From positions 3,348,001 through 3,412,000 of the forward strand of contig JADKGW010000001.1 in NCBI GenBank assembly GCA_016722075.1: a stretch of 64,000 nucleotides of DNA, given 5' to 3'. A program made the translations under genes and the position numbers. The notes beneath the pieces were generated by a model that made no database searches, was not told the origin of the DNA, and worked only from the letters and a program-made list of their open reading frames with translations. Each line of letters starts with the position of its first letter. The first letter of the stretch is position 1. The DNA comes from Candidatus Kouleothrix ribensis (GTDB taxonomy: Bacteria; Chloroflexota; Chloroflexia; Chloroflexales; Roseiflexaceae). This document shows positions 1 to 8,691 of this stretch, in pieces.

Positions 1-1373
1 TTGTTCGGCGCGTCGATGCGGATGCCGCCCAGCCCATTGTATGCGATCACATTGCCCGCAGCGGCGGTTGTATCGCCGACCTGATTGGCCTGCGCCCCGG
101 CGGTGATCAGCAGGCCCTGGCGATAGTTGCCGGCCGGGCCGTTGCCGCTGGTGTCGGTGCCGATGTAGTTGCCGAGCACCAGATTGCCGGTTGTACTCGT
201 GTCGGACATGTAGATGCCCTGGCCGAATGCGGTCGCAACAGCTCCATTGCCCGAAATGACATTGCGCAGCACCGGGCTAGGGCCGCCGATGCGATTATTC
301 TGCGCGCCACGCACTACGAACACCCCGCCGCTCTGGTTGCCCAGCGGGGTGTGCCCATCGGCGGCCAGGCCGATCACATTCCCGGCCACAGTCGTGTCAA
401 CCGCGCCGTCGAGGTACACGCCAATGTCGTTCCCCGACACCAGGTTGCCCTGGTTGGCGCCGCCGACCAGGGTATCGCGCGCGCCGCCGCTGATCATAAT
501 GCCTGCCACCTTATTGGCCAGGCGCGCCTGGCCGCTGGCGTCGGTGCCAATCCAGTTATTCGCGATCGTGTTTGCGCGTGTGCCCGCGCCCTGCACCAGA
601 ATGCCCGAGTGCTCGTTGCCGCCGATCAGGTTGCGCGCCGCCGGGCTGGCCCCGCCGATCAGGTTGTCGTGCGCGCCGTTGCGGATCTCGATGCCGAAGT
701 AGCTCGCGGCCGCAGCCGGCCCGCCGGCCGCACCAACGCCCACATAGCAGCCAGCCACCTGGTTCAACGCCGCAGCCGGCCCATCGATCACGATCGCGTC
801 GTCGTAGAAGCTCACGAGCGTCAGGCCGCGAATGCTATTCTGCGCCGAGGTGATTGTGAGGCCATTGCTCAGGCCAGGCGCCTCGTACACCTGGTAGCCG
901 TCGATCACAATGCTGGGATGGCCGGCCGCGCCGCCGGGCTGGCTGTCGCCAGCGATCGTGAGGCTGCCGCGCGCAAGGTTGGGCAGCGCCCTGGCGCCCA
1001 GGCTGATCGTCCAGGTGCCGCTGGCGCTGCTGTAGCCCCGATCGCTGGTGGGAATGGCGAAGCCGATCGTCAGTGGCGTGGTGCCGGGTGTAGCATTAGC
1101 AGCCAGCAGCGCCTCGCGCAGCGAGATCAGGCCATCTGGGCCGGGCTGGCCGGCCAGCGCGTCGAACGAGGCCGTGTTGCCGTCGGCGAGATCGGCCGTG
1201 CCGGTGACGGAGATGGCGGTTAGCGGCGTCGCGGCAGCGGCCCCGGCGCGGGGCGCCGCAGTGGTAGGGGTATGCGCAGATACGTGGGGCATCGCTGGCC
1301 CACCGAGCAGCAGCAACACAGCCATGAGCAGCGCCGTGGCGCGGCCGCCGGGCATGTGGCGCTTCATGGGCAT
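1..1373 (-). CDS. Secreted right-handed beta-helix repeat protein (C-terminus outside window)
   Basis: From an ATG at 1373 the frame stays open to the window edge, so only the N-terminal ~457 residues are visible. Residues ~10-33 look like a signal peptide (basic MKRH, then a hydrophobic run with AVLLLLGG). Near residues 70-90 is DGLISLREALLAANA, resembling the CSLREA-type segment found near the start of secreted Chloroflexota repeat proteins. Degenerate repeats follow, with phrases such as RNLIGGN, NLVSGN, RNVISGN and GNYIGTDTSGNG spaced about 45-50 residues apart, as in NosD-like parallel beta-helices. I infer an exported or surface solenoid; the ligand is unknown. SD AGGAGA lies 5 nt before ATG 1373; an in-frame ATG at 1367 is an alternative start. 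Confidence 0.85.
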   Translation of the reverse strand, partial: MPMKRHMPGGRATALLMAVLLLLGGPAMPHVSAHTPTTAAPRAGAAAATPLTAISVTGTADLADGNTASFDALAGQPGPDGLISLREALLAANATPGTTPLTIGFAIPTSDRGYSSASGTWTISLGARALPNLARGSLTIAGDSQPGGAAGHPSIVIDGYQVYEAPGLSNGLTITSAQNSIRGLTLVSFYDDAIVIDGPAAALNQVAGCYVGVGAAGGPAAAASYFGIEIRNGAHDNLIGGASPAARNLIGGNEHSGILVQGAGTRANTIANNWIGTDASGQARLANKVAGIMISGGARDTLVGGANQGNLVSGNDIGVYLDGAVDTTVAGNVIGLAADGHTPLGNQSGGVFVVRGAQNNRIGGPSPVLRNVISGNGAVATAFGQGIYMSDTSTTGNLVLGNYIGTDTSGNGPAGNYRQGLLITAGAQANQVGDTTAAAGNVIAYNGLGGIRIDAPN

Positions 1374-1460
1374 GGGTCTCTCCTTAGCGGAGCACGCCAT
1401 GGCGCGTGGTAGAGCGACGGGAAACAGAAACCTGGTAGCCGAACATCGACGGTTGCAGGG

Positions 1461-1488
1461 TGCCACCTGCCCACTGCCTGCTGCCGGT
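1461..1488. repeat. Period-7 array, TGCC-type words (single arm)
   Basis: Four consecutive 7-nt units each begin TGCC: TGCCACC (1461), TGCCCAC (1468), TGCCTGC (1475) and TGCCGGT (1482). No convincing complementary arm was seen. The words resemble those of the two-armed element after icd. Confidence 0.45.
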
Positions 1489-1598
1489 GCCCGTCGCAGC
1501 GAATATGATGAGCATTATACGCGCTCGATCAGCGATATTCAAGTTAAAAAAGCGTTCGTGGGTTACGCTATGCTCACGCCACTCAAGTAAAAACGTAT

Positions 1599-1626
1599 TT
1601 ACGCACTACGCGCTATTCGCACCACT
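1599..1626. repeat. Period-7 array, TTACGCA-type words (single arm)
   Basis: Consecutive 7-nt units TTACGCA (1599), CTACGCG (1606), CTATTCG (1613) and CACCACT (1620). Reverse-complemented they read TGCGTAA/CGCGTAG, the same word family as the TAGTGCG element upstream of the Nudix gene near 42.7 kb. A complementary arm is not evident. Confidence 0.4.
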
Positions 1627-1722
1627 CGGGCAAAAAAACAGCGTTTAGGCGTTATGCCATCACCAAACGCTGCTGGTGAGCTGGGGGCGTGTGGGCAGCG
1701 TGGCGGCACAGTGGCCCTGTAA

Positions 1723-1731
1723 TGTTATAAT
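1723..1731 (+). promoter_or_regulatory. Extended -10 promoter for icd
   Basis: TG at 1723-1724 followed by T and a perfect TATAAT at 1726-1731. No good -35 is visible 17 nt upstream, consistent with an extended -10 promoter. It lies about 84 nt before the icd ATG. Confidence 0.6.
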
Positions 1732-1814
1732 AGTGCGCGCCTGCATGCCGGCCCGGCCTGGCACCAGGCCAACCATGCCTCGAGAATCGCAACACGAACC
1801 ATAAAGGAGACCGT

Positions 1815-3167
1815 ATGACCGCGTCAAGCGCACAGGTTCCAGCCGGCAAGGCGATCACGATTAAGAGCGGCATGCTGAGCGTGCCCGACATGCCGATCAT
1901 CCCGTTCGTTGAGGGCGACGGCACTGGGCCTGATATCTGGCGGGCCAGCGTGCGCGTGTTCGATGCGGCCGTCGCGCAGGCCTACGGCGGCAAGCGTAAG
2001 CTGATGTGGCACGAGGTGCTGGCCGGCGAGAAGGCTTTCAAGCAGACCGGCAGCTGGCTGCCCGACGAGACTGTCGCGGCGTTTCAGCACTACCTGGTGG
2101 GCATCAAAGGCCCGCTGACCACGCCGGTAGGCGGTGGCATCCGCTCGCTGAACGTGGCGCTACGCCAGATGCTCGACTTATATGTGTGCCTGCGCCCGGT
2201 GCGCTACTTCACCGGCGTGCCCTCGCCGGTCAAGCGCCCCGAGCTGGTCGATATGGTCATCTTCCGTGAGAACACCGAAGATATCTACGCCGGTGTCGAA
2301 TATCGCGCCGGCACGCCCGAGGCGCAGCAGGTGCTCGACTTCCTACGCGAGCGCTTTCCGAAAGACTTCGGCAAGGTGCGCTTCGGCGATCTGGCCAGGT
2401 CGGCCGATTGGATGCGGCTGATCGGGCTAGACGCCGCCGCGCAGGTCGAGGTTGGCATCGGCATGAAGCCGGTGAGCAAGCTCGGCGCGCAGCGGCTGAT
2501 CGCCGCCGCGCTGCAGTATGCGATCACGCACCAGCGCAAGAGCGTGACGTTCGTTCACAAGGGCAATATCATGAAGTTCACCGAGGGCGCATTCCGCGAC
2601 TGGGGCTACGATCTGGCCGAGGGCGCGTTCGGCGAGTACTGCTACACCTGGACGCAATGGGAGCGCACCAAGGCCGCGCGCGGCGAGGCTGCGGCCAACG
2701 CCGAGCAAAAAGCCGCGCTGGCAGGCGGCAAGGTGCTGGTGAAAGATGCCATCGCCGATATTGCGCTTCAGCAGGTGCTGACCCGGCCCGACGACTTCGA
2801 TGTGATCGCGACGCTGAACCTGAACGGCGACTACCTGAGCGACGCGCTGGCCGCGCAGGTTGGCGGCATCGGCATTGCGCCGGGCGCGAACATCAACTAT
2901 GTCACCGGCCACGCGATCTTCGAGGCCACCCACGGCACCGCGCCGAAGTATGCCAACCTCGACAAGGTCAACCCCGGATCGGTGATCCTCAGCGGCGATA
3001 TGATGCTGCGCTATATGGGCTGGAGCGAAGCGGCCGACCTGATTATCAAGGGGCTTGAGAAGGCGATTGCGAATAAGACTGTAACCTACGACTTCGCACG
3101 CCTGATGGTCGGCGCTAACGAGGTGAGCTGCTCGGGCTTCGCCGACGCGATGATCGCCAACATGTAA
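1815..3167 (+). CDS. icd: NADP-dependent isocitrate dehydrogenase
   Basis: 450 aa. It catalyses oxidative decarboxylation of isocitrate to 2-oxoglutarate in the TCA cycle. The substrate-binding segment GGGIRSLNVALRQ is intact; its serine (about residue 111) corresponds to the regulatory phospho-serine of the E. coli enzyme. The signature NLNGDYLSDA and the cofactor loop HGTAPKY...DKVNPGS carry the Lys-Tyr pair typical of NADP rather than NAD specificity. The C-terminal end AKTVTYDF-like/..FADAMIANM matches the E. coli-type family and the length is normal. ATG 1815 is preceded by AAAGGAG. It is monocistronic, convergent with the CBS-domain gene and ends in the large inverted-repeat element. 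No IDH kinase/phosphatase gene is in view, so regulation by phosphorylation is not implied. Confidence 0.97.
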   Translation: MTASSAQVPAGKAITIKSGMLSVPDMPIIPFVEGDGTGPDIWRASVRVFDAAVAQAYGGKRKLMWHEVLAGEKAFKQTGSWLPDETVAAFQHYLVGIKGPLTTPVGGGIRSLNVALRQMLDLYVCLRPVRYFTGVPSPVKRPELVDMVIFRENTEDIYAGVEYRAGTPEAQQVLDFLRERFPKDFGKVRFGDLARSADWMRLIGLDAAAQVEVGIGMKPVSKLGAQRLIAAALQYAITHQRKSVTFVHKGNIMKFTEGAFRDWGYDLAEGAFGEYCYTWTQWERTKAARGEAAANAEQKAALAGGKVLVKDAIADIALQQVLTRPDDFDVIATLNLNGDYLSDALAAQVGGIGIAPGANINYVTGHAIFEATHGTAPKYANLDKVNPGSVILSGDMMLRYMGWSEAADLIIKGLEKAIANKTVTYDFARLMVGANEVSCSGFADAMIANM

Positions 3168-3170
3168 TGC

Positions 3171-3270
3171 CGGCAGTCGGCAGCTGCGCGTAGGCCGTAC
3201 CACCTGCAGATCGTCGCTTCTTGCAGGTATGGCCGGCTAGGCGCTGCCGACTGCTAACTGCCAGCTGGCA
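3171..3270. repeat. Two-armed period-7 element / bidirectional terminator, CGGCAGT words
   Basis: It fills the convergent gap between icd and the CBS gene. The left arm has CGGCAGT (3171) and CGGCAGC (3178). The right arm has GCTGCCG (3243), ACTGCTA (3250), ACTGCCA (3257) and GCTGGCA (3264), ending exactly at the CBS stop codon. A perfect 12-bp inverted repeat pairs 3173-3184 with 3243-3254. Inside it, 3202-3208 pairs with 3222-3228 (ACCTGCA/TGCAGGT). Transcribed from either side it would fold into one long nested hairpin. Confidence 0.75.
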
Positions 3271-3921
3271 CTAGAGATGATCGTCCTCCATGCGCTCGGG
3301 CGGGCCCCAGCCGCGCTCTTCGACCACCTGGAAGATGTCGGTGTCGCTGACGATGCCCACCGGCTGATCGGCCTCTTTCACCACCGCGCGGCGGATGTTC
3401 TTGTCGATCATGAGCCGGCTGCAATCGCGCAGGCTGGTCTCGGCAGTCACGTAGATCAGCGGGCGCGTGGCAATCTCGGCCACCGGCACGTCTTCGGGCG
3501 CGCGGTTGGCGCTGACGATCCGCTTCAGCACGTCGCGCATGGTCATGATGCCCCACTCGCCGTCGTCGCCCGGCTCGACCAGCACGCTGGTGATGCCCTG
3601 CTGGTGCATGAGGTGCATGGCCTCCATGACGTTGGCGCTCGGCGCCACCGCAATCACCTTGCGGGTCATCACCTCGCCGACGCTGAACGGTCGCTGGCGG
3701 TCGATCGACGGCGAGGGTTTTGCCATGGTTTTGGCCAGCGACTCGCGGTACGTATCGAAGCTATACATGGCCACACTCACCGATCGACGCTGCTGGCGGG
3801 CTGCGGCCAGCTCCATGCTGCCCTCGAGGAAGGTGATCAGCACATATGCCTCGCCGTCGACCGGCGCGTCATCGAGCAGCTCGATCGTCTGCCCGTTGAA
3901 TCGACCAGGAATGGTTTGCAT
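3271..3921 (-). CDS. CBS-domain pair protein
   Basis: 216 aa. The N-terminal ~30 residues (FNGQTIELLDDAPVDGEAY) resemble the small beta domain found in AF2212-type antitoxin-like proteins. Residues ~75-210 form two CBS motifs: VGEVMTRKVIAVAPSANVMEA...GIMTMRDVL, then IATRPLIYVTAETSLRDC...GIVSDTDIF. CBS pairs typically bind adenine nucleotides and regulate partner proteins; the partner here is unknown. No catalytic domain is attached. A strong SD, AAGGAGG, precedes ATG 3921. The gene stands alone, convergent with icd. Confidence 0.85.
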   Translation of the reverse strand: MQTIPGRFNGQTIELLDDAPVDGEAYVLITFLEGSMELAAARQQRRSVSVAMYSFDTYRESLAKTMAKPSPSIDRQRPFSVGEVMTRKVIAVAPSANVMEAMHLMHQQGITSVLVEPGDDGEWGIMTMRDVLKRIVSANRAPEDVPVAEIATRPLIYVTAETSLRDCSRLMIDKNIRRAVVKEADQPVGIVSDTDIFQVVEERGWGPPERMEDDHL

Positions 3922-4080
3922 GCTCTGTCCTCCTTATCATGCGCGCCTGCTTCATTGCCCGGCCACATAGCATAGTCGCAACAGGTTTCAAATCAGTTCA
4001 GGTGCCTGGCGCTGCGCGCGCCTGGCCAGCGGGCCTTGTGGCGTACTATACCATAGAAGCGCACGACTGCGAACACCGCG

Positions 4081-4317
4081 CTACTCTGGCTCGCCAACCG
4101 CGCGCTCGCGTAGCTGGCCCTGCTCGGCCTCGGCCTGGGCGCGCAGCTGATCGAAGGCCGCGCGCTCGGCCGGCGCCAGGCGGCTGATGATCAGGTGGAA
4201 GTTCTTGATCGCCTGCTCGCCGGTCTGGCCGTGTAGCGGTACGCCGGCCGCGTTGACCTGGCCAGGGTAGAGATCGTGCCGCGGCCGGCGGGCGGCGCCG
4301 CGTTTTGTAGAAGGCAT
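4081..4317 (-). CDS. Small basic protein of unknown function, downstream of sigma factor
   Basis: 78 aa, not recognised. The N-terminus is Lys/Arg-rich (MPSTKRGAARRPRHD). The middle (GQTGEQAIKNFHLIISRLAPAERAAFDQL) is predicted amphipathic helix, and the tail is Glu/Gln-rich. It starts 48 nt after the end of the sigma-factor gene on the same strand with its own SD (AGGAG before ATG 4317), so co-transcription is likely. A role as an anti-sigma or partner of the sigma factor is possible from position only. Confidence 0.6.
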   Translation of the reverse strand: MPSTKRGAARRPRHDLYPGQVNAAGVPLHGQTGEQAIKNFHLIISRLAPAERAAFDQLRAQAEAEQGQLRERAVGEPE

Positions 4318-4365
4318 GGCTCGCTCCTGGTTCTGATATGCAATAACCGCGGGCGTGGCTGGTGC

Positions 4366-4977
4366 TTACAGCAGGTGCAGCCCCTGCAGGCTCTGGTTGT
4401 GCTGAAGCCGCTCGAGCAGGTTGCGTTTGGCGCGGTAGACACTGCCGACATCCGGGAACAGCTCGGGGTGGCGCGCGTGAATGCTGCGCGGCGGCTGGTC
4501 GTACACAAAGCTCTCGACCAGCACGGCCTGCTCTTGCATGCTGCGGGTGGCCGCGCCGGCGATCTGCCAGATCTCGCCGCGCTCGAGCTCGCCCACGACG
4601 ATCTGCTCGGGCGTGGCCTCGCAGCTCATCTCGAGTGTGTCGAGCGACTGCTCACGGGCCGAGCGCGTGCGGGCAATGTCGATCACGGTGCTCGACACGC
4701 AGCTGCGCAGGTAGGCCAGCAGGCTGGCCAGCGTCGGGAACCGGCTGAAGTGCTCGGGTGTGAGCGCGGCCCAGGCCCGCGCAAACGCCTGGTCGGCCAG
4801 GTCGTCGGCCCGCTCATTGAGCGCCAGGCGCCGGCTGAAGCGCTGCGCCCAGGCCAGCAGCAGCCGGCGGTAGCGCGTGTAGATCACGGCCCAGGCATGC
4901 CCGTCGCGCTCGACGATCGCACGCTCGAACAGGTCGTAGCCTTCGTGCTCGGGGTACTCGGCAGTGTGTGCATGCAT
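4366..4977 (-). CDS. RNA polymerase sigma-70 family (ECF-like) sigma factor
   Basis: 203 aa. Region 2 spans about residues 20-115: WAVIYTRYRRLLLAWAQRF, then DLADQAFARAWAAL and FPTLASLLAYLRSCVSSTVID, the helices that bind the -10 element and core polymerase. A divergent region 4-like helix-turn-helix follows near the C-terminus (PPRSIHARHPELFPDVGSVYRAKRNL has the spacing of such an HTH). The size fits an ECF or group-4-like factor, though region 4 is divergent. SD AGGAGG lies 6 nt before ATG 4977. It is transcribed divergently from the nSTAND gene, which suggests it may control that locus; this is inferred from position only. Confidence 0.75.
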   Translation of the reverse strand: MHAHTAEYPEHEGYDLFERAIVERDGHAWAVIYTRYRRLLLAWAQRFSRRLALNERADDLADQAFARAWAALTPEHFSRFPTLASLLAYLRSCVSSTVIDIARTRSAREQSLDTLEMSCEATPEQIVVGELERGEIWQIAGAATRSMQEQAVLVESFVYDQPPRSIHARHPELFPDVGSVYRAKRNLLERLQHNQSLQGLHLL

Positions 4978-5066
4978 TGGATACCTCCTGGTGTGTATGC
5001 GGCAATTCCATGGCTGTAGTGAAGCATGCCGGCGCCGCGCAGGGGTATCAGTTAGTGCTAGTCGAG

Positions 5067-5075
5067 TGCTATAAA
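5067..5075 (+). promoter_or_regulatory. Putative extended -10 promoter for nSTAND gene
   Basis: TG at 5067-5068, then C and TATAAA at 5070-5075, in the divergent gap with the sigma gene. The -35 region is poor. It would give a leader of about 70 nt before the ATG at 5154. Confidence 0.4.
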
Positions 5076-5153
5076 AACTGCTATATTTGGTTCTGATCGC
5101 TCATATGCTGCATGTTTGGGCGGGTGGCCCGGCATAACCGGCGGAGGCGTGCT

Positions 5154-7691
5154 ATGGACGAGGTGTTCTCGTTCGGCGAGTGGCTGCGGCTGCGGCGCAA
5201 GGCGCTCGACTTGTCGCAGGAGGCGCTGGCCCAGCAGGTGGCCTATAGCGTCGCGACCATCCGCAAGATTGAGTCGGATGGGCAGCGGCCCTCGCGCGAC
5301 CTGGCGAAGAAGCTGGCCGAGCAGCTGCGCCTGCTGCCCGACGAGCACGACACGTTCGTTGAGGTGGCGCGCGGCATGCTGCGGGTGGGCCGGCTGCCGC
5401 CGCCGAACCTCGATACGCCGGGCCTGCGGCGCCCCACGCCGGCCGGCGCGGTGCGCCCACCCTGCCCCTACCCCGGCATGGTGCCGTTCGGCGAATACGC
5501 CAGCGACCTCTTCTTCGGGCGCGATGCCGAGATCCACGACATGCTGGCGCGCCTGCACCTGCACCCGTTCCTGGCGCTGATCGGCCCCTCGGGCAGCGGC
5601 AAGTCGTCGCTGGTGTCGGCCGGGCTGATCCCGGCGTTGCGGCGCAGCACGCTGTTTGGCGAGGGCGGCTGGCTGGTGCGCGCGCTGCGCCCAGGCGCCG
5701 CGCCGCTCGGCGCGCTCGAGCAGGCGCTCGACGGCCACCCCGACGACCCGGCCGGCGCGGCGACCGCACTGCTGCAGCGAACCGGCCAGGCCCGGCTACT
5801 GCTGGTGGTCGACCAGTTCGAAGAGATTTTCACGCTGGGCCAGGCCACAGCCGCAGCATTCCAGGGCCGCCTGCTCGAGCTGATCGCGGCCCGAGCGTGC
5901 TACGTGGTGCTGACGGTGCGCGCCGATTTCTACCCCGACCTGATGATCTCGCCGCTGTGGGGCAGCATCCAGCACCATCGCTGCGAGGTGCTGCCGCTCG
6001 ACGCGGGCGGGCTGCGCCAGGCGATCATCCAGCCGGCCCAGGCGGTGGGCGTGGCCGTCGAGCCGGCGCTGGTCGAGCGGCTGGTGGCCGACGCTGCCGG
6101 CGAGCCGGGCATCCTGCCGATCGTGCAGGAGACGCTGCGCCTGCTGTGGGATCGGCTCGACCAGCGCAGCCTGACGCTTGGCGCCTACGCGGCGATCATT
6201 CTGCCGGGCGGCGCGCGGGCCGGCGGGCCGGGCGAGCGGGTGGGCTTGCACGTGGTGATGGCGCGGCGGGCCGACAGCGCGCTGGCCGCGCTGTCGGCCG
6301 GGCAGCAGGCGCTGGCGCGGCGCATCTTTGTGCGGCTGGTGCAGTTCGGTGCCGGCCGGGCCGATACGCGCCGCCAGCTGCCGGTGGCGGCGCTGCGCTC
6401 GGCCGGCGACGACCCGCCGCAGTTCGAGCAGACGCTGCTGCACCTGGCCGAGCAGCGCCTGCTGACGCTCAGCGGCGCGCAGGGCGGCGAGCGCAAGGCC
6501 GACATCGCGCACGAGACGCTGATCGGCAGCTGGCCGACCCTGCAAGATTGGCTGGCCGAGCGGCGCGAGGCCGAGCAGGATCGGCGGCGCCTCGAGGCCA
6601 AGGCGCTCGAGTGGGTTCGGCTAGGGCGCGGGCCGGGCGGCCTGCTCGACGAGCTGGCGCTGGCCGAGGCCGAGCAGTGGCTGGGGCGGCCCGATGCGGC
6701 CGAGCTGGGCTACGACGCGGCGCTGCCCGAGCTTGTGGCGGCCAGCCGGGCGGCGATCGAGGCCCGCGATCGGGCGGCGGCGGCCGCGCAGCAGCAGGCG
6801 CTGGCGCAGGCCCAGGCCATCGCTGCAAGCGAACGCGCGCGCGCCGCCGCGCAGGGCCGGGCGGTGCGCAACCAGCGCGCGCAGGTTGCGCTGCTGAGCC
6901 TGCTGGTGCTGGTGAGCGGGGCCGCGCTGGCCCGGCCGCTGTGGCTGCGCCAGCAGGCGATCTGGCTCGGCCCGACGGCCAGCATCGCCGTGCCTGGCGG
7001 CATGGCAACCATCGGCTCGAGCGCGCCGGGTGCGCCGAGCGCCAGCCGGCCGGCCCACCAGGTCGGCCTGGCCGCCTTCGCAATCGACCTGCACGAGGTG
7101 ACCAACCAGCAGTACTGCCTGTGCCGCAGCGCCGGCGCCTGCGGCAACGACCCGGCCTACGAGCGCCAGAGCCTGTGCGACCCGGCCATCGCAGCCCTGC
7201 CGGTAACCAACCTGACGCTCCAGCAGGCCAATGAATACTGTAGCTGGATCGGCCGGCGCCTGCCCAGCGAGGCCGAGTGGGAGTGGGCCGCGCGCGGGCC
7301 GCAGCAGCGGCGCTACCCCACCGGCGACACGCTGCCCGTGCCGGGGCAGGTGAATGTGCGCGACCCGGCCGCAGCACGCCCGGCGGCGCCGCTCTGGCCG
7401 GCCGGCGCCGCCCCGGCCGACCGCACACCCGGCGATGGTGTACGCGACATGGCCGGCAATGTGCAAGAATGGACTATCTCGCTGTTCATCGCCTACGACG
7501 ACCCGCGCGCCCAGGCGGCATTCTGGCCGGCCGGCCCGGCCGCAGCACCGGTGGTGGTGCGCGGCGGCAGCTGGTACACCGACGCCGAGGCGGCCGAGGC
7601 GGTGCGACGCTACCCGCTGCTGGCCAACCAGGCCTACAGCTACCTGGGGTTTCGTTGCGTGGCCGGGCCGCCGCTCGACGAGCTACGCTAA
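5154..7691 (+). CDS. XRE HTH - nSTAND ATPase - FGE/SUMF1-like fusion protein
   Basis: 845 aa. Residues ~5-70 form an XRE-type HTH (LRLRRKALDLSQEALAQQV...IRKIESDGQRP). Residues ~115-440 form a STAND NTPase of the nSTAND type: FFGRDAEIHDML, Walker A GPSGSGKSS (~143-151) and Walker B LLLVVDQFEE (~215-224). An Ala/Arg-rich helical stretch is followed by one transmembrane segment (~579-600, ALLSLLVLVSGAAL). Residues ~610-840 are a formylglycine-generating-enzyme-like (C-type-lectin-fold) domain: FAIDLHEVTNQQYCLC, RLPSEAEWEWAARG, DMAGNVQEWT, VVRGGSW and YLGFRCV. The catalytic cysteine pair of true FGE after RGGSW is absent, so this domain probably binds rather than modifies. The frame is open further upstream, but SD GGAGG (5143-5147) supports ATG 5154. 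Confidence 0.88.
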   Translation: MDEVFSFGEWLRLRRKALDLSQEALAQQVAYSVATIRKIESDGQRPSRDLAKKLAEQLRLLPDEHDTFVEVARGMLRVGRLPPPNLDTPGLRRPTPAGAVRPPCPYPGMVPFGEYASDLFFGRDAEIHDMLARLHLHPFLALIGPSGSGKSSLVSAGLIPALRRSTLFGEGGWLVRALRPGAAPLGALEQALDGHPDDPAGAATALLQRTGQARLLLVVDQFEEIFTLGQATAAAFQGRLLELIAARACYVVLTVRADFYPDLMISPLWGSIQHHRCEVLPLDAGGLRQAIIQPAQAVGVAVEPALVERLVADAAGEPGILPIVQETLRLLWDRLDQRSLTLGAYAAIILPGGARAGGPGERVGLHVVMARRADSALAALSAGQQALARRIFVRLVQFGAGRADTRRQLPVAALRSAGDDPPQFEQTLLHLAEQRLLTLSGAQGGERKADIAHETLIGSWPTLQDWLAERREAEQDRRRLEAKALEWVRLGRGPGGLLDELALAEAEQWLGRPDAAELGYDAALPELVAASRAAIEARDRAAAAAQQQALAQAQAIAASERARAAAQGRAVRNQRAQVALLSLLVLVSGAALARPLWLRQQAIWLGPTASIAVPGGMATIGSSAPGAPSASRPAHQVGLAAFAIDLHEVTNQQYCLCRSAGACGNDPAYERQSLCDPAIAALPVTNLTLQQANEYCSWIGRRLPSEAEWEWAARGPQQRRYPTGDTLPVPGQVNVRDPAAARPAAPLWPAGAAPADRTPGDGVRDMAGNVQEWTISLFIAYDDPRAQAAFWPAGPAAAPVVVRGGSWYTDAEAAEAVRRYPLLANQAYSYLGFRCVAGPPLDELR

Positions 7692-7758
7692 CCCACCCGC
7701 AAAAAGCCGCGGGAGCCACGTTTAGTAGATCAATCACCCATGAACCAAGGAGAGTGGC

Positions 7759-8580
7759 ATGAGCAACGAGTCATCGCGGCAGGCCCGCCCACACCCGGCC
7801 GACCAGCAGCCCAAAGGCACGCGGCTGAAGTACCAGGAGTACCTCAAGCACGACACGTATGTGACCGGAATCGCCTACTATGCTAACCCGCAGGGGCTCG
7901 GCAACTTCCGAATCTACGTCAGCGGGCCGCCCGATTCGGTCGATCGCTTCGCCGAGGAGGCCAGCATCATCGCGATGCAGATCGCGCCCGGCACCGACGA
8001 CGACTTCGCGAAGATGCGCGAGCGCCAGGCCGAGGCCTGCAAACGCCAGAGCGAGCGGCTGCAGCGCCAGGCCGAGGCACTGCGCAAGCTCGCCGACCCG
8101 GCCGCGCTGGCGGGACTCTCGGAGTACGAGCGCCGCGAGCTGATCAGCGACGCATCCGACCCGCAGCCCGCGCACGATGGCGCACAGCCCAATCTGCAGC
8201 GCGACCGGCTGATCCAGATCGAGGTGCTCGACAAGCTCGAGCCGCGCGTGCCCTACTTCCTGGCGTACACGATCGATCCGTCGGTGGCCAGGGGCACCTG
8301 CGATATCTGGTGCCTGTTCAGCGGGAATGTGATCGAGACCTGGGCCGGCCTGACCTGGACGGGCGGCGACCCCGACCTGTACCTATACCGTGGCTACGCC
8401 GAGATGGCGCGCAGCACCAATGGCACCGGCTCGAACGAGAGTGTGTACGGCTGGGGCGGCTGGGGCGAGTGGCGCCTGCACGTGTACGGCTTTAGCGACG
8501 GCAGCTCGTACGAGATCACCCAGGTCGACCGCTGGTACCAGGATTGGTGGGCCGGCGATGATGTGCCGAATACGCACTGA
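7759..8580 (+). CDS. Unknown protein with coiled coil and PPC-like beta-sandwich
   Basis: 273 aa, no signal peptide. Residues ~25-70 form a mixed alpha/beta segment. Residues ~85-125 are a charged Gln/Arg/Glu-rich coiled coil (KMRERQAEACKRQSERL). The C-terminal ~100 residues contain GDPDLYLYRG and WRLHVYGFSDGSSYEIT, which resemble the bacterial pre-peptidase C-terminal (PPC) beta-sandwich and are unusually Trp/Tyr-rich. It follows the nSTAND gene by 67 nt with its own SD (AAGGAG) and ends in a strong terminator, so the two probably form an operon. Function is unknown; it could be the ligand-sensing or effector partner of the nSTAND protein. Confidence 0.7.
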   Translation: MSNESSRQARPHPADQQPKGTRLKYQEYLKHDTYVTGIAYYANPQGLGNFRIYVSGPPDSVDRFAEEASIIAMQIAPGTDDDFAKMRERQAEACKRQSERLQRQAEALRKLADPAALAGLSEYERRELISDASDPQPAHDGAQPNLQRDRLIQIEVLDKLEPRVPYFLAYTIDPSVARGTCDIWCLFSGNVIETWAGLTWTGGDPDLYLYRGYAEMARSTNGTGSNESVYGWGGWGEWRLHVYGFSDGSSYEITQVDRWYQDWWAGDDVPNTH

Positions 8581-8601
8581 TCCGGCCGCCCTGGGTGTGG
8601 G

Positions 8602-8634
8602 CGCGGGGTGGCTAAGCCGCCCCGCGTTCTGTTT
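8602..8634 (+). terminator. Rho-independent terminator after nSTAND operon
   Basis: CGCGGGG at 8602-8608 pairs with CCCCGCG at 8620-8626, with an inner GGC/GCC pair around a TAA loop. TTCTGTTT follows. It lies 21 nt after the stop codon of the upstream gene. Confidence 0.8.
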
Positions 8635-8691
8635 ACCTGTGTGTCGCCAGCACAGCGCGATGCGACGATCGGCGTGGGGTGGGCGAGCCGA

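Larger units (their letters stand above)
1374..1814. other. Intergenic region between divergent beta-helix gene and icd
   Basis: No credible gene. The middle part (about 1500-1650) is AT-rich for this genome. It holds two single-arm runs of 7-nt words (listed separately) and, near its right end, the extended -10 promoter assigned to icd. The promoter of the leftward beta-helix gene was not resolved. Confidence 0.7.

Noticed and set aside
5058..5738. Long reading frames opposite the nSTAND gene and opposite many other genes
   Set aside because: High GC3 leaves the antisense frames open; the translations are Arg/Ala/His-rich without domain motifs, SDs or conserved starts.
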